DNA from: Syntrophomonas sp.
GTDB lineage: Bacteria; Bacillota; Syntrophomonadia; Syntrophomonadales; Syntrophomonadaceae
Assembly: GCA_016841245.1 (NCBI GenBank)
Contig: JAENZN010000007.1
Span: 95,587 to 159,586, forward strand
Length of the DNA: 64,000 nucleotides
Reading direction: 5' to 3'
The notes beneath the pieces are model-generated. The model saw only the letters and a program-made list of their open reading frames with translations. It ran no database searches and was not told the DNA's origin. The translations under genes were made by a program, and so were the position numbers. Shown piece after piece: positions 25,436 through 37,051 of the stretch (positions are counted from its first letter, which is position 1; every line of letters starts with the position of its first letter).

Positions 25436-27139
25436 TAGCATGCCGTTGGCTATTTGTTTGAAAACCGGGGCGGCATCGGCGGCTCCAGATGTTCCATCCT
25501 CTACCAGTACTACTATCGCCCAGCGGGGTTGATCCGCCGGGAAAAACCCTGCAAACCAGGTATTCAAAATCTCTCTTTCTTCATCACCATTGTTAATTAT
25601 CCCCTCCTGGCTGGTAGCGGTTTTACCTGCTGCCTGTACTGTCTTCAGGGCGGCTGTTTTTCCCGTACCTTCATTCACAGTCTTGATCATCAAGTCCTGC
25701 ACCATCTGGGCGGTTTTCTCGCTGATCACTTGTTCTTTATCGGTATTATCCAGGGATGTTTTAATCCCTTGCTTATTTACCGAATAGCGAACCAGCGAAG
25801 GTGGTGCCCACTGACCGTTATCAGCAATAGTTGCAACCAGCGAAGCAATCTCCAGGGGGGTAAGCATTACCCCCTGCTGCCCCAGACAAGCATTAGCCAG
25901 AGCCGGTTTCACCGCTTCGATGTTTACATAAGAATAGTCCCGATCACCGTTATAACCCAAAAGAGTCTCATCCGTAATATGAAATTTCTCGGCATAATCC
26001 AAAAGCCGGTTCCGATTTAGCCTCAATCCTATTTCGATAAATGAAGGATTGCATGACATGGCAAATGCCTCCGGGAAAGTTAACTGGCCATGTCCTTCTT
26101 CCTTCCAGCAGGAGATGGAAAGATCCTCAGAAAATTTGTAGCTGCCCGAGCAAAAAAATTCGTCATCTAATCCAACTGCTTTTTCCTCCAGGGCTGCCGA
26201 AGCAACCAGTATCTTGAATATGGACCCGGGATGATACCTGCTCAAGGCTCGATTAATGAGAGTGCTGCGTCCGTCATTCTCAATTAATTGTTCTATATCT
26301 GCATAAGGATTAAAAGTTGGCCTGCTGGCCATAGCCAGGACTTCTTTGCTGTTGACGTCTAAAACTACGACTGCTCCTTTAGCCACCTTTTCATTCATGG
26401 CTTTTTCAACCAGCTCCTGTACCCGACTGTCTATAGTCAAAACTACACAGCTTTTTTCGCTATCCTGTTCCTGCCGCATACGAAACATCAGTCCCTGAAT
26501 GGTAATCCCACGTGCATCCTGTACTGATACTATCTCCTGTCCAGGATCACTCCCTTCCAGGATATCATTATACAGTTTCTCTAGCCCTGCTTTTCCCGAA
26601 CTATCTTCCCCTTTACCCACATAACCCAGCAGGTGGGCACAAAAACCATCATCTCTATATCTTTTTAAAACGGGGGCAGCTATTACCCCGATTAGACCCG
26701 AATCATTAATAGCCTCGATTTCCTGCTGCTCCAGATCCGCGGCAATTCTAATAATACTTCCCCCGGCTGCATTGGCCTTCTCAAGTTTTGTTTTAATTTC
26801 GATGCTATCGGTATGTTTAAGACAGGCAGCCAGGATTTTTGCTGCCTCAGCAATTCTTTGCTCTTCATTAGATGCCATGCTGCTGATGGCTTTTATATCC
26901 CGGGGCAGGCAATAAAGGGCAGTAGAGGTTGTACTTTCGGTTAAGGGCAGGTGATTGCGATCATATATTTCACCCCTGGACCATTCCTTAATCTCAATCT
27001 TTTTATTTCTCATAGCCGCTGCTTGTCTGGCCATAACAGGTCCCTTTACCAGCTGATAATAAGCAACAGCACCTGATAAAAACAGGAATATTGCCAAAAA
27101 AATACACATCAGACCGGCAATCCGGTACTTATTTATCAA
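25424..27139 (-). CDS. class B penicillin-binding protein (transpeptidase)
   Basis: The protein has 571 residues from TTG 27139. The open frame reaches an ATG 18 bases upstream, but the AAGGAGG ribosome binding site lies inside those codons, so the TTG is the start. One N-terminal membrane helix (about residues 8-30) anchors the protein; a dimerisation domain follows (about 50-190, with GEIYDRNHLPL); the transpeptidase domain has SxxK in HPGSIFKI, SxN in SCN, and KTA where most family members have KTG (AAGKTATSQ). It cross-links peptidoglycan outside the membrane. Lack of a PASTA tail and moderate size fit a PBP2/SpoVD/FtsI-type enzyme. The KTA variant may affect beta-lactam affinity. It stands upstream of no obvious morphogenesis gene, so division, elongation or sporulation cannot be decided. 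Confidence 0.9.
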   Translation of the reverse strand: MINKYRIAGLMCIFLAIFLFLSGAVAYYQLVKGPVMARQAAAMRNKKIEIKEWSRGEIYDRNHLPLTESTTSTALYCLPRDIKAISSMASNEEQRIAEAAKILAACLKHTDSIEIKTKLEKANAAGGSIIRIAADLEQQEIEAINDSGLIGVIAAPVLKRYRDDGFCAHLLGYVGKGEDSSGKAGLEKLYNDILEGSDPGQEIVSVQDARGITIQGLMFRMRQEQDSEKSCVVLTIDSRVQELVEKAMNEKVAKGAVVVLDVNSKEVLAMASRPTFNPYADIEQLIENDGRSTLINRALSRYHPGSIFKILVASAALEEKAVGLDDEFFCSGSYKFSEDLSISCWKEEGHGQLTFPEAFAMSCNPSFIEIGLRLNRNRLLDYAEKFHITDETLLGYNGDRDYSYVNIEAVKPALANACLGQQGVMLTPLEIASLVATIADNGQWAPPSLVRYSVNKQGIKTSLDNTDKEQVISEKTAQMVQDLMIKTVNEGTGKTAALKTVQAAGKTATSQEGIINNGDEEREILNTWFAGFFPADQPRWAIVVLVEDGTSGAADAAPVFKQIANGMLDIL

Positions 27140-27201
27140 AAGGAAACCTCCTTGCAAAGCCTATATTTGTATAATTGGCTGTCAAGGAGGTTGTTATACC
27201 A

Positions 27202-27417
27202 TTAATTATCGATTATTTCTACCGGAAAAGGTAAAGTAGCAAGTATCTGTATAAGCTCAGGTCTGGTATCCGCAGTGCCCCTGATTATTACCGTCCCTTC
27301 TCTCTGGCTGAGGGTGGAAACAATACCAAGATGATCGTAGGCTTCTATAATCTTGGTCAATAAATCTATATCTTTGACCGCTACCCTGGCATATATGTCG
27401 TTCTTTATCTCAGGCAC
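27202..27417 (-). CDS. DUF4911 domain protein
   Basis: The product is a 71-residue soluble protein beginning at GTG and overlapping the end of the U32 peptidase gene by 8 bases (GTGCCTGA), so it is probably translated with it. The pattern (IYARVAVKDIDLLTKIIEAYDHLGIVSTL, then GTVIIRGTADTRPELIQIL) fits DUF4911, a small Clostridia family that often sits beside U32 peptidases. The predicted shape is an ACT-like alpha/beta fold. Its function is not known to me; tight linkage suggests it acts with the U32 enzyme. Confidence 0.75.
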   Translation of the reverse strand: MPEIKNDIYARVAVKDIDLLTKIIEAYDHLGIVSTLSQREGTVIIRGTADTRPELIQILATLPFPVEIIDN

Positions 27418-28633
27418 CTGCCCTTCTCAGTATGGAACTTTCCGGCACCGGCTCAGGGTTGGGAATCAGGATTCTTTGCCGTGGATGCCGGGCCCGGTCT
27501 ATTTCCTTACCTTCTTTATCATACATATAGTATATCTCTAACTTCTGGACCCCCTGTCCAGGGATCATAATTTCCATATCTTCACCCGGCCCAAAATTAG
27601 CTCTCTGTTCAATCTCCAGCATTCCTCTGTCATGATGGTAATCTTTCACTATTCCACAAAAATCAACTCTCATCTGTTGAATATTTTTATTGATATCCTG
27701 CAGTATTAGAGATTCTCCTTCTATAAAACCATTGGTGAAGGGTCTGGTAGCAGTACTGGAAAGCTCATTAACCCAGGTATTGATTTCTTCCGCAGTGAAT
27801 GCACATCTATCAATCGCACATTGGTCTATTGCACTACGATAAGCAGACGCTGCACTCGCTACATATAAGGGACTTTTCATTCTGCCCTCAACTTTAAAAG
27901 CATCTATACCGGCCTCCATTAGCCTGGGAATATATTCTATGAGACAGAGATCGCGCGAATTTAATATATAGGTTCCTTTTTCATCCTCATGAATGGGAAA
28001 ATATTCTCCTGCTCGCTTTTCTTCCATCAGAGTATATGAATAACGACAGGGATGAGCACATTCACCCCGATTGCCGCTCCTGCCTGCCATGTAATGTGAC
28101 AACAGGCAGCGACCTGAATAGGAAACACACATGGCTCCATGTATAAAGATTTCTATCTCCACCTCTGCCTTGCTTTTTATTTCCATAATCTCCTCCAGGC
28201 TAAGCTCGCGGGCCAGCACGATCCTTTTGGCTCCCAACTCACTATAAAATCGAGCGGTTTCGTAATTGCTCACACTGGCCTGGGTGCTTATGGTAATCGG
28301 CAGCTGCGGAGTATACCGAGAGGCTATCTTCATCACCCCCAGGTCTGAGATTATCAGACCATCTACACCGATTTCAGCCAGCTGCTGCAGATATCCGGGT
28401 AATTGTACAAAATCATGGTTGCGGGCCAGTACGTTGATAGCTGCGTAGACCTTTATTTTTCGAGTATGGGCAAATTCAAGACCTTCCTCGATTTCTGGTA
28501 TGCTCAAATTACCTGCATACGCTCGCAGGCTGTACTCCTGTCCACCCAGGTATACAGCATCTGCTCCAAACAAACAGGCGGTTTTTAATTTTTCCAGATC
28601 TCCTGCGGGTAATACCAGCTCAGGGCATTTCAT
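27410..28633 (-). CDS. U32 family peptidase / RNA hydroxylation protein
   Basis: The protein has 407 residues, starting at ATG after AGGAGG. Hallmarks of family U32: ELVLPAGDLEKLKTACLFGADAVYLGG at the N-terminus, a TIM-barrel body, and the signature block EIFIHGAMCVSYSGRCLLSHYMAGRSGNRGECAHPCRYSY with the cysteines expected for an iron-sulfur or metal site. Relatives in Escherichia coli (TrhP, RlhA) are needed for hydroxylation of tRNA uridine or 23S rRNA cytidine, and others are collagenase-like, so an RNA-modification role is more likely than proteolysis. It forms an operon with the DUF4911 gene. Confidence 0.9.
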   Translation of the reverse strand: MKCPELVLPAGDLEKLKTACLFGADAVYLGGQEYSLRAYAGNLSIPEIEEGLEFAHTRKIKVYAAINVLARNHDFVQLPGYLQQLAEIGVDGLIISDLGVMKIASRYTPQLPITISTQASVSNYETARFYSELGAKRIVLARELSLEEIMEIKSKAEVEIEIFIHGAMCVSYSGRCLLSHYMAGRSGNRGECAHPCRYSYTLMEEKRAGEYFPIHEDEKGTYILNSRDLCLIEYIPRLMEAGIDAFKVEGRMKSPLYVASAASAYRSAIDQCAIDRCAFTAEEINTWVNELSSTATRPFTNGFIEGESLILQDINKNIQQMRVDFCGIVKDYHHDRGMLEIEQRANFGPGEDMEIMIPGQGVQKLEIYYMYDKEGKEIDRARHPRQRILIPNPEPVPESSILRRAGA

Positions 28634-28706
28634 AATCAGGGCCTCCTCAATAAATAGGGAAGTAAAGATAATGACCCCTTAGCTTTTTTCACTCCCCTTT
28701 TTGCAC

Positions 28707-29747
28707 TTAGTCTATGTAAGCTGCTTTCGCCTGTAAATGTTCACTAAAAGTTTTGCTAAATTGGTGGCTGCCATCTCCCCGGGCTACGTAATATAGATAT
28801 TCATGCTGCTCCGGGTTTAAAGCCGCATCAATAGCCGCCTTACCCGGGCAGGCTATAGGAGCCGGTGGAAGTCCCGGATATAGGTAGGTATTATAAGGTG
28901 AATCTATTTCCAAATCTTCATAATAAACCACGTCTTTTTCTTCCTGGTTCAGGGCATACAAAACAGTAGCGCAGATCTGCAACAACATGCCTTTTTCCAG
29001 GCGATTTTTTATAACTCCGGAAATAATCTTTCTTTCATCATCGACCATGGCTTCTTTCTCGATCATTGATGCTATGATAATGGTGTCGTAGACATTCATA
29101 CCTTGATCCAAAGCCTGCGGTTGAAATTCTTCCGCCCAAAGCTTTTCAAAATTGCCCAGCATGGCATTCACTATTTCAGCGGCGCTGGTATCTTCAGCTA
29201 TCACATAAGTATCCGGAAAGAGAAAACCTTCCAGATAAGATTTACCTTCTCCTGGATCAGCCAAGCGGAGAAATTCGTAATTATAATCTCTGTTAATCGC
29301 TTCCTGCCATTCCTCGAGGGTACAGATATCTTTTTCTGCCAGCAGTTCTCCAATTTTGTCCACTGTATATCCTTCTGGTATAGTGAAAGCGATGGTCACT
29401 ACTTTCCCCGTTGAGATAGCTGCTGCTATTTCCTGTAATGATTGGCTGCGATTGAATTGATAGTGCCCTGCTTTCAAGCTGCTGTCCAGACCTTCATGGC
29501 GGCAGTAGGCTAAAAATAAAGTTTCATTTCGAATAAGCCGGTTGCTGTAAAGAAGCTCTGCCACCTGACTGGCAGTACTGCTTTCGGCTATTCTAACATC
29601 TATAAAGGTAATATCTCCAGGATCGACTGGATTAAATTGCATTAACAGTATGTAATAACCGGTTAATGTGAGTCCAACCAGTAATAATATGAGCAGCATA
29701 ACCACCCGGGTTACTTTTGGGTTCATCATCAACTTTAATTCACTCAC
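28707..29747 (-). CDS. mltG: endolytic transglycosylase MltG
   Basis: The protein has 346 residues from GTG 29747, chosen because GGAGAAAGGTG lies 7 bases upstream; the open frame starts at a TTG 12 codons earlier, overlapping the VanW stop, but without a site. One N-terminal membrane helix (MLLILLLVGLTLTGYYILL) is followed by a LysM-like region and the YceG/MltG catalytic domain: the catalytic Glu lies in ASMIEKEA, then SGVIKNRLEKGM, and YNTYLYPGLPPAPIACPGKAAIDAAL. It cleaves nascent glycan strands at the membrane and so sets strand length. It follows a VanW-domain gene. Confidence 0.93.
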   Translation of the reverse strand: MSELKLMMNPKVTRVVMLLILLLVGLTLTGYYILLMQFNPVDPGDITFIDVRIAESSTASQVAELLYSNRLIRNETLFLAYCRHEGLDSSLKAGHYQFNRSQSLQEIAAAISTGKVVTIAFTIPEGYTVDKIGELLAEKDICTLEEWQEAINRDYNYEFLRLADPGEGKSYLEGFLFPDTYVIAEDTSAAEIVNAMLGNFEKLWAEEFQPQALDQGMNVYDTIIIASMIEKEAMVDDERKIISGVIKNRLEKGMLLQICATVLYALNQEEKDVVYYEDLEIDSPYNTYLYPGLPPAPIACPGKAAIDAALNPEQHEYLYYVARGDGSHQFSKTFSEHLQAKAAYID

Positions 29748-29779
29748 TTCTTTACACCTTTCTCCAGAATGCTTCTTAC

Positions 29780-31294
29780 TCAACTATCTTCAGACTGTTC
29801 CTCTATCTGCGGATCTTCAGCTTCAGCTTCAGCTTCATCACTTTCTGCTTCAGGTTCATCCTCAGGGTTATTACTATCCTGACCCTCTTCTTGACTATCC
29901 TCCTCAATGTCGGTTTCACCATCTGCCGGAGGTTCAAGCGGGTCTATTATTTCTTCTACACCAGGAGGCCCTACATAGGTGATTTCATCAAAAGGTTTAT
30001 ATCTGTCCCGCGCCAGCATTTCACTGCTTATCAACTGTTCGGCATTATCATAATAAGCCCGGAAAGACCTGACTACATACCCTGGAAAACCTTTATGGTC
30101 TACCCGGCTCTCACCCGTTTTCATTTCAGGATCTATCTCATCCCGATATTCGAACGGAATGATCTCATCTACCACATGACTGGTCACAATATTTTTCTTA
30201 TATTCGAGATGTCCGTATATATTTATGCTTAACTTTCCTCCGCCCGCCAGGGCCCTGATGTACACCGGATAATCGGTATTATTCTTGAAGCGAAAATCAC
30301 TAGCTCCATAAGCAACCGTAGCATCCAAACCGAGCGGGACATAAGATACTGCCAATCCATGGTTATGTCTCTCAACTATATCCAATCCAGCCAGAAGACA
30401 TGCATTATATAAGGTAGAAGATACCTGACATATACCCCCTCCCAATCCGGGTTCCAGAGTATTGCCTACTATCACCGGGGCATCCCGAAAACCGGTGGCC
30501 AGAGTACGAGGACCTACAGTTTTATTAAAAGAAAATTCTTTTCCCGATTTTACCATCTTACCATTAATCAAGTTGGCTGCTTTGGTAAGATTGTGACTCC
30601 TATCTATTTCAGCTACCTTATACCAGGTAATATACGAGGCCAGTTCCCCCATAATTTCAAGATCTTTAGCGGTTACTTCCGGTACTTGTTCGATAACGGA
30701 TATTTCAGCTTTTACCGGCTCCAGCGCTCCCCACTGACTGGGAAGTTGCTTGAAAGTTGCCGTTATGTCTACTGTCCGGCCGCTAACTTCGGGAATAACC
30801 ACCAGCCCCCGGCTGGGATCCATATCAAGCCCGGCATCAACCGCTTCCTGGCCCAATATTTCGTTCCACTTGTTCAGCATCTCCTGCTTAAATTCATTAT
30901 CATAGGATACCGGTACTGGATAATCATATTCCCTGGCCCCATTTAGATTGGTTATTTTTGATAATATATCCCGCTCTTTTTCCTCTTTAAAAATTTTTTC
31001 TGTTACTTGACCGACATCGACCTGCTTGCATACATCTCGCATAACCGCGCTAAACTGATAATCATCAGCATAAAATACAATCGGTATAGCATAAGCATTA
31101 TCCAGATACGACTGCAATTTCTGCTTGGCCTCTTCCGGCGAACAACCCTGTACTGATATTCCCGCAATCTTAACACCAGGCAGAAACTTGTCGGATAGGA
31201 AGAATTGCTGGTAAAAATATCCACCAGCTCCAGCTAAAACGGCAATAACTAGCAATAATGCCCCAACGTATACTCTTATTTTCCCCTTAAACAA
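29780..31294 (-). CDS. VanW family membrane-anchored wall protein
   Basis: The product has 504 residues, starting at TTG after GGGGGAT. Residues 5-28 form a membrane anchor. Residues about 40-215 correspond to the peptidoglycan-binding-like region usual before VanW (GVKIAGISVQGCSPEEAKQK). The VanW domain spans about 235-370: KEFSFNKTVGPRT, GGGICQVSSTLYNA, VERHNHGLAVSYV. A short G5-like segment follows, and the last 55 residues are very acidic (Glu/Asp-rich with Ser and Pro), probably a flexible tail outside the cell. VanW was named from vancomycin resistance clusters, but most members are chromosomal and unlinked to resistance. One of three VanW proteins in the window. Its stop overlaps a possible TTG of the mltG frame. 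Confidence 0.88.
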   Translation of the reverse strand: MFKGKIRVYVGALLLVIAVLAGAGGYFYQQFFLSDKFLPGVKIAGISVQGCSPEEAKQKLQSYLDNAYAIPIVFYADDYQFSAVMRDVCKQVDVGQVTEKIFKEEKERDILSKITNLNGAREYDYPVPVSYDNEFKQEMLNKWNEILGQEAVDAGLDMDPSRGLVVIPEVSGRTVDITATFKQLPSQWGALEPVKAEISVIEQVPEVTAKDLEIMGELASYITWYKVAEIDRSHNLTKAANLINGKMVKSGKEFSFNKTVGPRTLATGFRDAPVIVGNTLEPGLGGGICQVSSTLYNACLLAGLDIVERHNHGLAVSYVPLGLDATVAYGASDFRFKNNTDYPVYIRALAGGGKLSINIYGHLEYKKNIVTSHVVDEIIPFEYRDEIDPEMKTGESRVDHKGFPGYVVRSFRAYYDNAEQLISSEMLARDRYKPFDEITYVGPPGVEEIIDPLEPPADGETDIEEDSQEEGQDSNNPEDEPEAESDEAEAEAEDPQIEEQSEDS

Positions 31295-31393
31295 AGCCCA
31301 TCCCCCAAAACCGCCCGTATTCTAATCCAAATTATACTATAACATAAGAGACTAACCTATATATTGTAACCTATAGTAACAATTTTTTACAAT

Positions 31394-31423
31394 AAAAAAA
31401 GAAGCCCGGAGGCTTCATTTTTT
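31394..31423 (-). terminator. terminator of the DUF1292 gene
   Basis: GAAGCC-CGGA-GGCTTC (31401-31416) is flanked by A-runs and T-runs, so it can act on both strands; it lies 10 bases past the DUF1292 stop. Confidence 0.85.
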
Positions 31424-31426
31424 TAC

Positions 31427-31762
31427 TTAAATTTTTTCGTTCTCTGTGAGCTCCTGCCATACATCGGCGACCATTTCCCACTCTTCATCATCATCTATGT
31501 CAGCAAGAAATTCGTTGCCTTCTTCGTCATACATTACCTTAAATATTACTACTCCGCCGCCTTCAACTTCTCCATCCGAGTTGTCTTCTTCTTCTTCTTC
31601 TGCTTCATCTTCAAAAAAGAATTCATCCAGGGGCAGCAGAACCCGGTACTTGTTATCCTGAATATCCAACTCGGCAATCAGTTCAAACTCCATCTCTACG
31701 CCTTCTTCATCTACCAGTACCAGCACAGGGTATTCTTCCTCAAAAAGTTCTTCGTCGCTCAT
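31427..31762 (-). CDS. DUF1292 family protein
   Basis: A very acidic 111-residue protein, starting at ATG after GAGGTG. Its N-terminal half follows the DUF1292 (YrzB) pattern: EYPVLVLVDEEGVEMEFELIAELDIQDNKYRVLLPLD, and after a Glu/Asp-rich insert (EDEAEEEEEDN) the family's VVIFKVMYDEEGNEFLADIDDDEEWEMVADVW. DUF1292 genes usually follow ruvX and ireB in Firmicutes, as here. The function is unknown. The extra acidic linker makes it longer than the usual 90 or so residues. Confidence 0.88.
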   Translation of the reverse strand: MSDEELFEEEYPVLVLVDEEGVEMEFELIAELDIQDNKYRVLLPLDEFFFEDEAEEEEEDNSDGEVEGGGVVIFKVMYDEEGNEFLADIDDDEEWEMVADVWQELTENEKI

Positions 31763-31847
31763 ATGTTCACCTCTTCTTTCAAGCTACAGCAATTCTATAG
31801 TTTGCCTGTTGATTTGTCAAATAGCTTTTCCATAATAAGTTGATAAC

Positions 31848-32261
31848 TTATGGCCTTACCCCATCCAGATAGTTTTGCAGAATGGTTACTGCGGCAAGTT
31901 TATCTATGACTTTCTTCCTTTTGGACCGGGAAACATCTGCTTCCAGCAGAACTCTCTCCGCAGCTACGGTGGATAATCGTTCATCCCAGAAGGTAGTTTT
32001 TATGCCGGTAAATTCTTCTAGTTGGATGGCAAACTCCTTGATTTCCAAGGCTTTGGGACCGATGCTGCCGTCCATATTGAGCGGCAGCCCTACCACAATC
32101 ATCTTCACCTCATAACTAATACATAATCCATTAATATGTTCCAAGTCCTGCTGCAAACTTTTGCGTTCAAGTACGGAATGACCACCGGCTACTATTTCCA
32201 TGGGGTCACTTAATGCAATCCCTATTCTTTTAATCCCCACATCTAAGCCCATTATTCTCAT
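31848..32261 (-). CDS. ruvX: RuvX/YqgF, putative pre-16S rRNA nuclease
   Basis: The product has 137 residues, starting at ATG after AGGAG. The RNase-H-like fold motifs are MRIMGLDVGIKRIGIALSD with the first catalytic Asp, MIVVGLPLNMDGSIGPKA, and TTFWDERLSTVAAERVLL with the later acidic residues. YqgF was proposed as a Holliday junction resolvase; in Escherichia coli it processes the 5' end of 16S rRNA. It belongs to the alaS-ireB-ruvX-DUF1292 unit, but here a 290-base repeat insertion separates it from ireB. Confidence 0.93.
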   Translation of the reverse strand: MRIMGLDVGIKRIGIALSDPMEIVAGGHSVLERKSLQQDLEHINGLCISYEVKMIVVGLPLNMDGSIGPKALEIKEFAIQLEEFTGIKTTFWDERLSTVAAERVLLEADVSRSKRKKVIDKLAAVTILQNYLDGVRP

Positions 32262-32289
32262 AAAAGGAACTCCTTATACTACCAAATAA

Positions 32290-32580
32290 TAAATCCCCAC
32301 GCTCGGCGTCACGCCGACTTTGTTGACAATATGACATCCCCATGCCGAGCATGGGGATGTCAGCCCAATGACAAAACTGAATATCTGCGTTATTTCAATA
32401 AGCCTGCTCAATCAATGTACTTTAAGGTACAGGGACACACCGTCTGCGAAGGAATGTCCCTGGGTATGTGCCTCAATCGCGAGCTTCTTTCATGCCTTGA
32501 TCTTCATTTTTGTCATTAGCCTGGCATCTTGCCGACTTTGTCGACAATATAAAATCCCCATGCCGAGCATGGGGATTTAT
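32290..32580. repeat. palindromic repeat element bracketed by copies of a local terminator hairpin
   Basis: Two near-identical hairpins flank the element: TGACATCCCCATGC-CGA-GCATGGGGATGTCA (32332-32362) and AAATCCCCATGC-CGA-GCATGGGGATTT (32552-32578); a third, damaged copy starts at 32291. GCCGACTTTGTYGACAATAT precedes the second and third hairpin. The core (about 32365-32515) has inverted ends (CCAATGACA...TGTCATT) and matches the element at 42075-42225; a GGGACACACC unit is inserted in its centre near 32430. The hairpins can terminate the ireB transcript. Confidence 0.7.
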
Positions 32581-32590
32581 CGCAATTGTT

Positions 32591-32848
32591 TTATAAATTG
32601 GTCAAATACTCTTTTACCAGCACTTCCATAATCTCATCCCGGTCAACTTTACAAATAAGGCTGCGGGCATCATTATGACTCGTAATATAAGCTGGATCAC
32701 CTGAGATCATATACCCTACCATCTGGTTAACTGGATTGTATCCCTTCTCTTCCAGCGATTTATATACGGACTGCAGAATGTCCTTGATGCGCTCCTCGCC
32801 TTCTCTCTCACGTTTAAAACTGACGGTTTCCCCCATTCCCTGAGTCAT
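32591..32848 (-). CDS. ireB: IreB family regulatory phosphoprotein
   Basis: The product has 85 residues from ATG 32848, chosen because GAGGAGG lies 9 bases upstream; a GTG three codons earlier overlaps the site. The IreB (DUF965, YrzL) pattern is clear: [63 protein letters not shown]. In enterococci IreB is phosphorylated on threonines near its N-terminus by the Ser/Thr kinase IreK and affects cephalosporin resistance; the conserved N-terminal TxxxxF-type segment here is GETVSFKRE. It lies just downstream of alaS, as in most Firmicutes. Confidence 0.92.
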   Translation of the reverse strand: MTQGMGETVSFKREREGEERIKDILQSVYKSLEEKGYNPVNQMVGYMISGDPAYITSHNDARSLICKVDRDEIMEVLVKEYLTNL

Positions 32849-32904
32849 ACACCACACCTCCTCTATTGAAAAGATTTCTACACTTATTCTATAAATCCCT
32901 TTGT

Positions 32905-35589
<2,685 letters not shown>

Positions 35590-35647
35590 CTATTTTCTGG
35601 TATAAAACCTTTTGTGTCAACTTATAAGCAGAATTTTAGCATTTTCT

Positions 35648-36673
35648 TTAAGCCGCAAAGCGCAGATATATCCAGGAAATAGTTACCTTTATCATAGCAG
35701 CAACTGGCACTGCAAACAATATACCCCAGATTCCGTAAAGGTTCCCTCCGGCCAGCAGGGCAAATATAATAAACAAGGGATGCATTCCCAGTTTACCTCC
35801 CAGTATCCTGGGAGTTACGATATTACTTTCAATTTGCTGCACAATAAATATAGCTATGGCCTGATACACTGCCAGTCGAAAAGATTCTGAATAGGCGATA
35901 AGCACCGCAGGAATTCCTCCTATGAATGGACCAAAATAAGGAATCAAATTGGTAACTCCCGACAGGAGGCCTATAATTAGAGGAAATTTAACCCCTAACA
36001 TCAAGGCTGATAAGCTCACCAGAGTACCTACAATCGCTGCTATCAAAATGCTGCCCTTAATCCCATCAATCAATACTCGATCAATATCTGCCGCCAGAGT
36101 CTGCAGTTCCCGCCTGAAACCGGGTGAAAACAGATTTAATATCCCTTCCCGGATTTTTTCCCAGTCGATAAGGATGTAGAAGGCTAAAATGGGGGCCAGA
36201 ATAAGAATGAAAATTTTGCTTAAGAAATTATAAATACCTTCTATGAATTTTTGCAGCCCCTTAAATACTGTACCTTCAATTTTCTTCACGTTAGTTTCAA
36301 TAAGTCTATCTATCTGGGCAGGTTTGGAAATACCATCAATGTCTTCCACAATCTGTTCGGCCTTTTCTTCGAACTGGGGGTACATTTCTACCAGATGCCC
36401 CGCTTCATTTATCAGGCCGGGAACACCCCAATATAAAATAAGTCCCAAAACGCTCAATACTATCAGATAAAGAATTAGTATGGCATACAGCCGATTGAAA
36501 CCGTGTTTTTGCATAAACATTACCGGATGATATAAAAAATAAGCCATGATACCCCCCAGAGCAAATGTCGTAATCACATCTAGCACCAGGTAAAAAAAAT
36601 AAGAGGCAGCTAACGCCACCCCTGCAGAGATCAGATAACGGTACCAATGATCGGATCTCAGTTTCACTGTCAA
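35648..36673 (-). CDS. AI-2E family transporter
   Basis: The protein has 341 residues and about eight membrane helices in the AI-2E (UPF0118, PerM) pattern: an N-terminal helix pair, a long soluble helical segment (about 75-150), the FILILAPILAFYILIDWEKIRE motif, then LMLGVKFPLIIGLLSGVTNLIPYFGPFIGGIPAVLIA and IVTPRILGGKLGMHPLFIIFALLAGG. Members include the autoinducer-2 exporter TqsA and sodium/proton antiporters, so the substrate is open. Its TTG start overlaps the stop of the small upstream gene (TTGA), and a GTG two codons later is possible. It shares an operon with small proteins of unknown role. Confidence 0.88.
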   Translation of the reverse strand: MTVKLRSDHWYRYLISAGVALAASYFFYLVLDVITTFALGGIMAYFLYHPVMFMQKHGFNRLYAILILYLIVLSVLGLILYWGVPGLINEAGHLVEMYPQFEEKAEQIVEDIDGISKPAQIDRLIETNVKKIEGTVFKGLQKFIEGIYNFLSKIFILILAPILAFYILIDWEKIREGILNLFSPGFRRELQTLAADIDRVLIDGIKGSILIAAIVGTLVSLSALMLGVKFPLIIGLLSGVTNLIPYFGPFIGGIPAVLIAYSESFRLAVYQAIAIFIVQQIESNIVTPRILGGKLGMHPLFIIFALLAGGNLYGIWGILFAVPVAAMIKVTISWIYLRFAA

Positions 36674-36858
36674 CCCTGCTTCCTCATAGAATGATCTATA
36701 TCCTGGCTCATATTACTTAAAAAGTTGATGGCATTGCTGGTACTGTCTCTTAACTGGCGTCCTGCGCTGCTTAATTCATTTTCATTGTTCAAATAAAACA
36801 TGGTTGCTGCAGCTCCTATTACTGCTCCCAATAATACTGCACTAAACATATCCTTCAA
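36670..36858 (-). CDS. small YtxH-like membrane protein
   Basis: The product has 62 residues from TTG 36858, which is 6 bases after GGAGGTG; an in-frame TTG 15 bases earlier overlaps that site. One membrane helix (about residues 4-22, FSAVLLGAVIGAAATMFYL) is followed by a polar, probably helical tail (LSSAGRQLRDSTSNAINFL). The layout recalls YtxH-type stress proteins, but the match is weak. It overlaps the transporter gene by 4 bases and is therefore likely co-translated with it. Confidence 0.65.
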   Translation of the reverse strand: MKDMFSAVLLGAVIGAAATMFYLNNENELSSAGRQLRDSTSNAINFLSNMSQDIDHSMRKQG

Positions 36859-36877
36859 CGGTATCACCTCCAAGTCT

Positions 36878-37051
36878 TTACAATATCTGGGATGATTCCT
36901 CTACTGCCAGCAGGGACCCATCTTCCCCTACTTCATACAGGTTCAATCGCCCCCGATGATAATTAAATTCCAAATAGCAGTTCCAACAATAATACTGATC
37001 ACTGCCCACTTTGCCTACTTGCAGTCCACCACAAACCGGACATTTATTCAC
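36878..37051 (-). CDS. 57-residue zinc-ribbon protein
   Basis: The frame begins at GTG 37051, overlapping the stop of the PRC-barrel gene by 4 bases (GTGA), and encodes MNKCPVCGGLQVGKVGSDQYYCWNCYLEF followed by a short charged tail. Two CxxC pairs (CPVC and CWNC) spaced about 18 residues apart form a zinc ribbon. The overlap on one side and the closely placed next gene on the other make this a real operon member. Function unknown; a zinc or nucleic-acid-binding role is only a guess. Confidence 0.75.
   Translation of the reverse strand: MNKCPVCGGLQVGKVGSDQYYCWNCYLEFNYHRGRLNLYEVGEDGSLLAVEESSQIL

Noticed and set aside
29717..30232. 171-codon plus-strand frame across the mltG/VanW junction
   Set aside because: It is antisense to two well-supported genes and lacks initiation signals.
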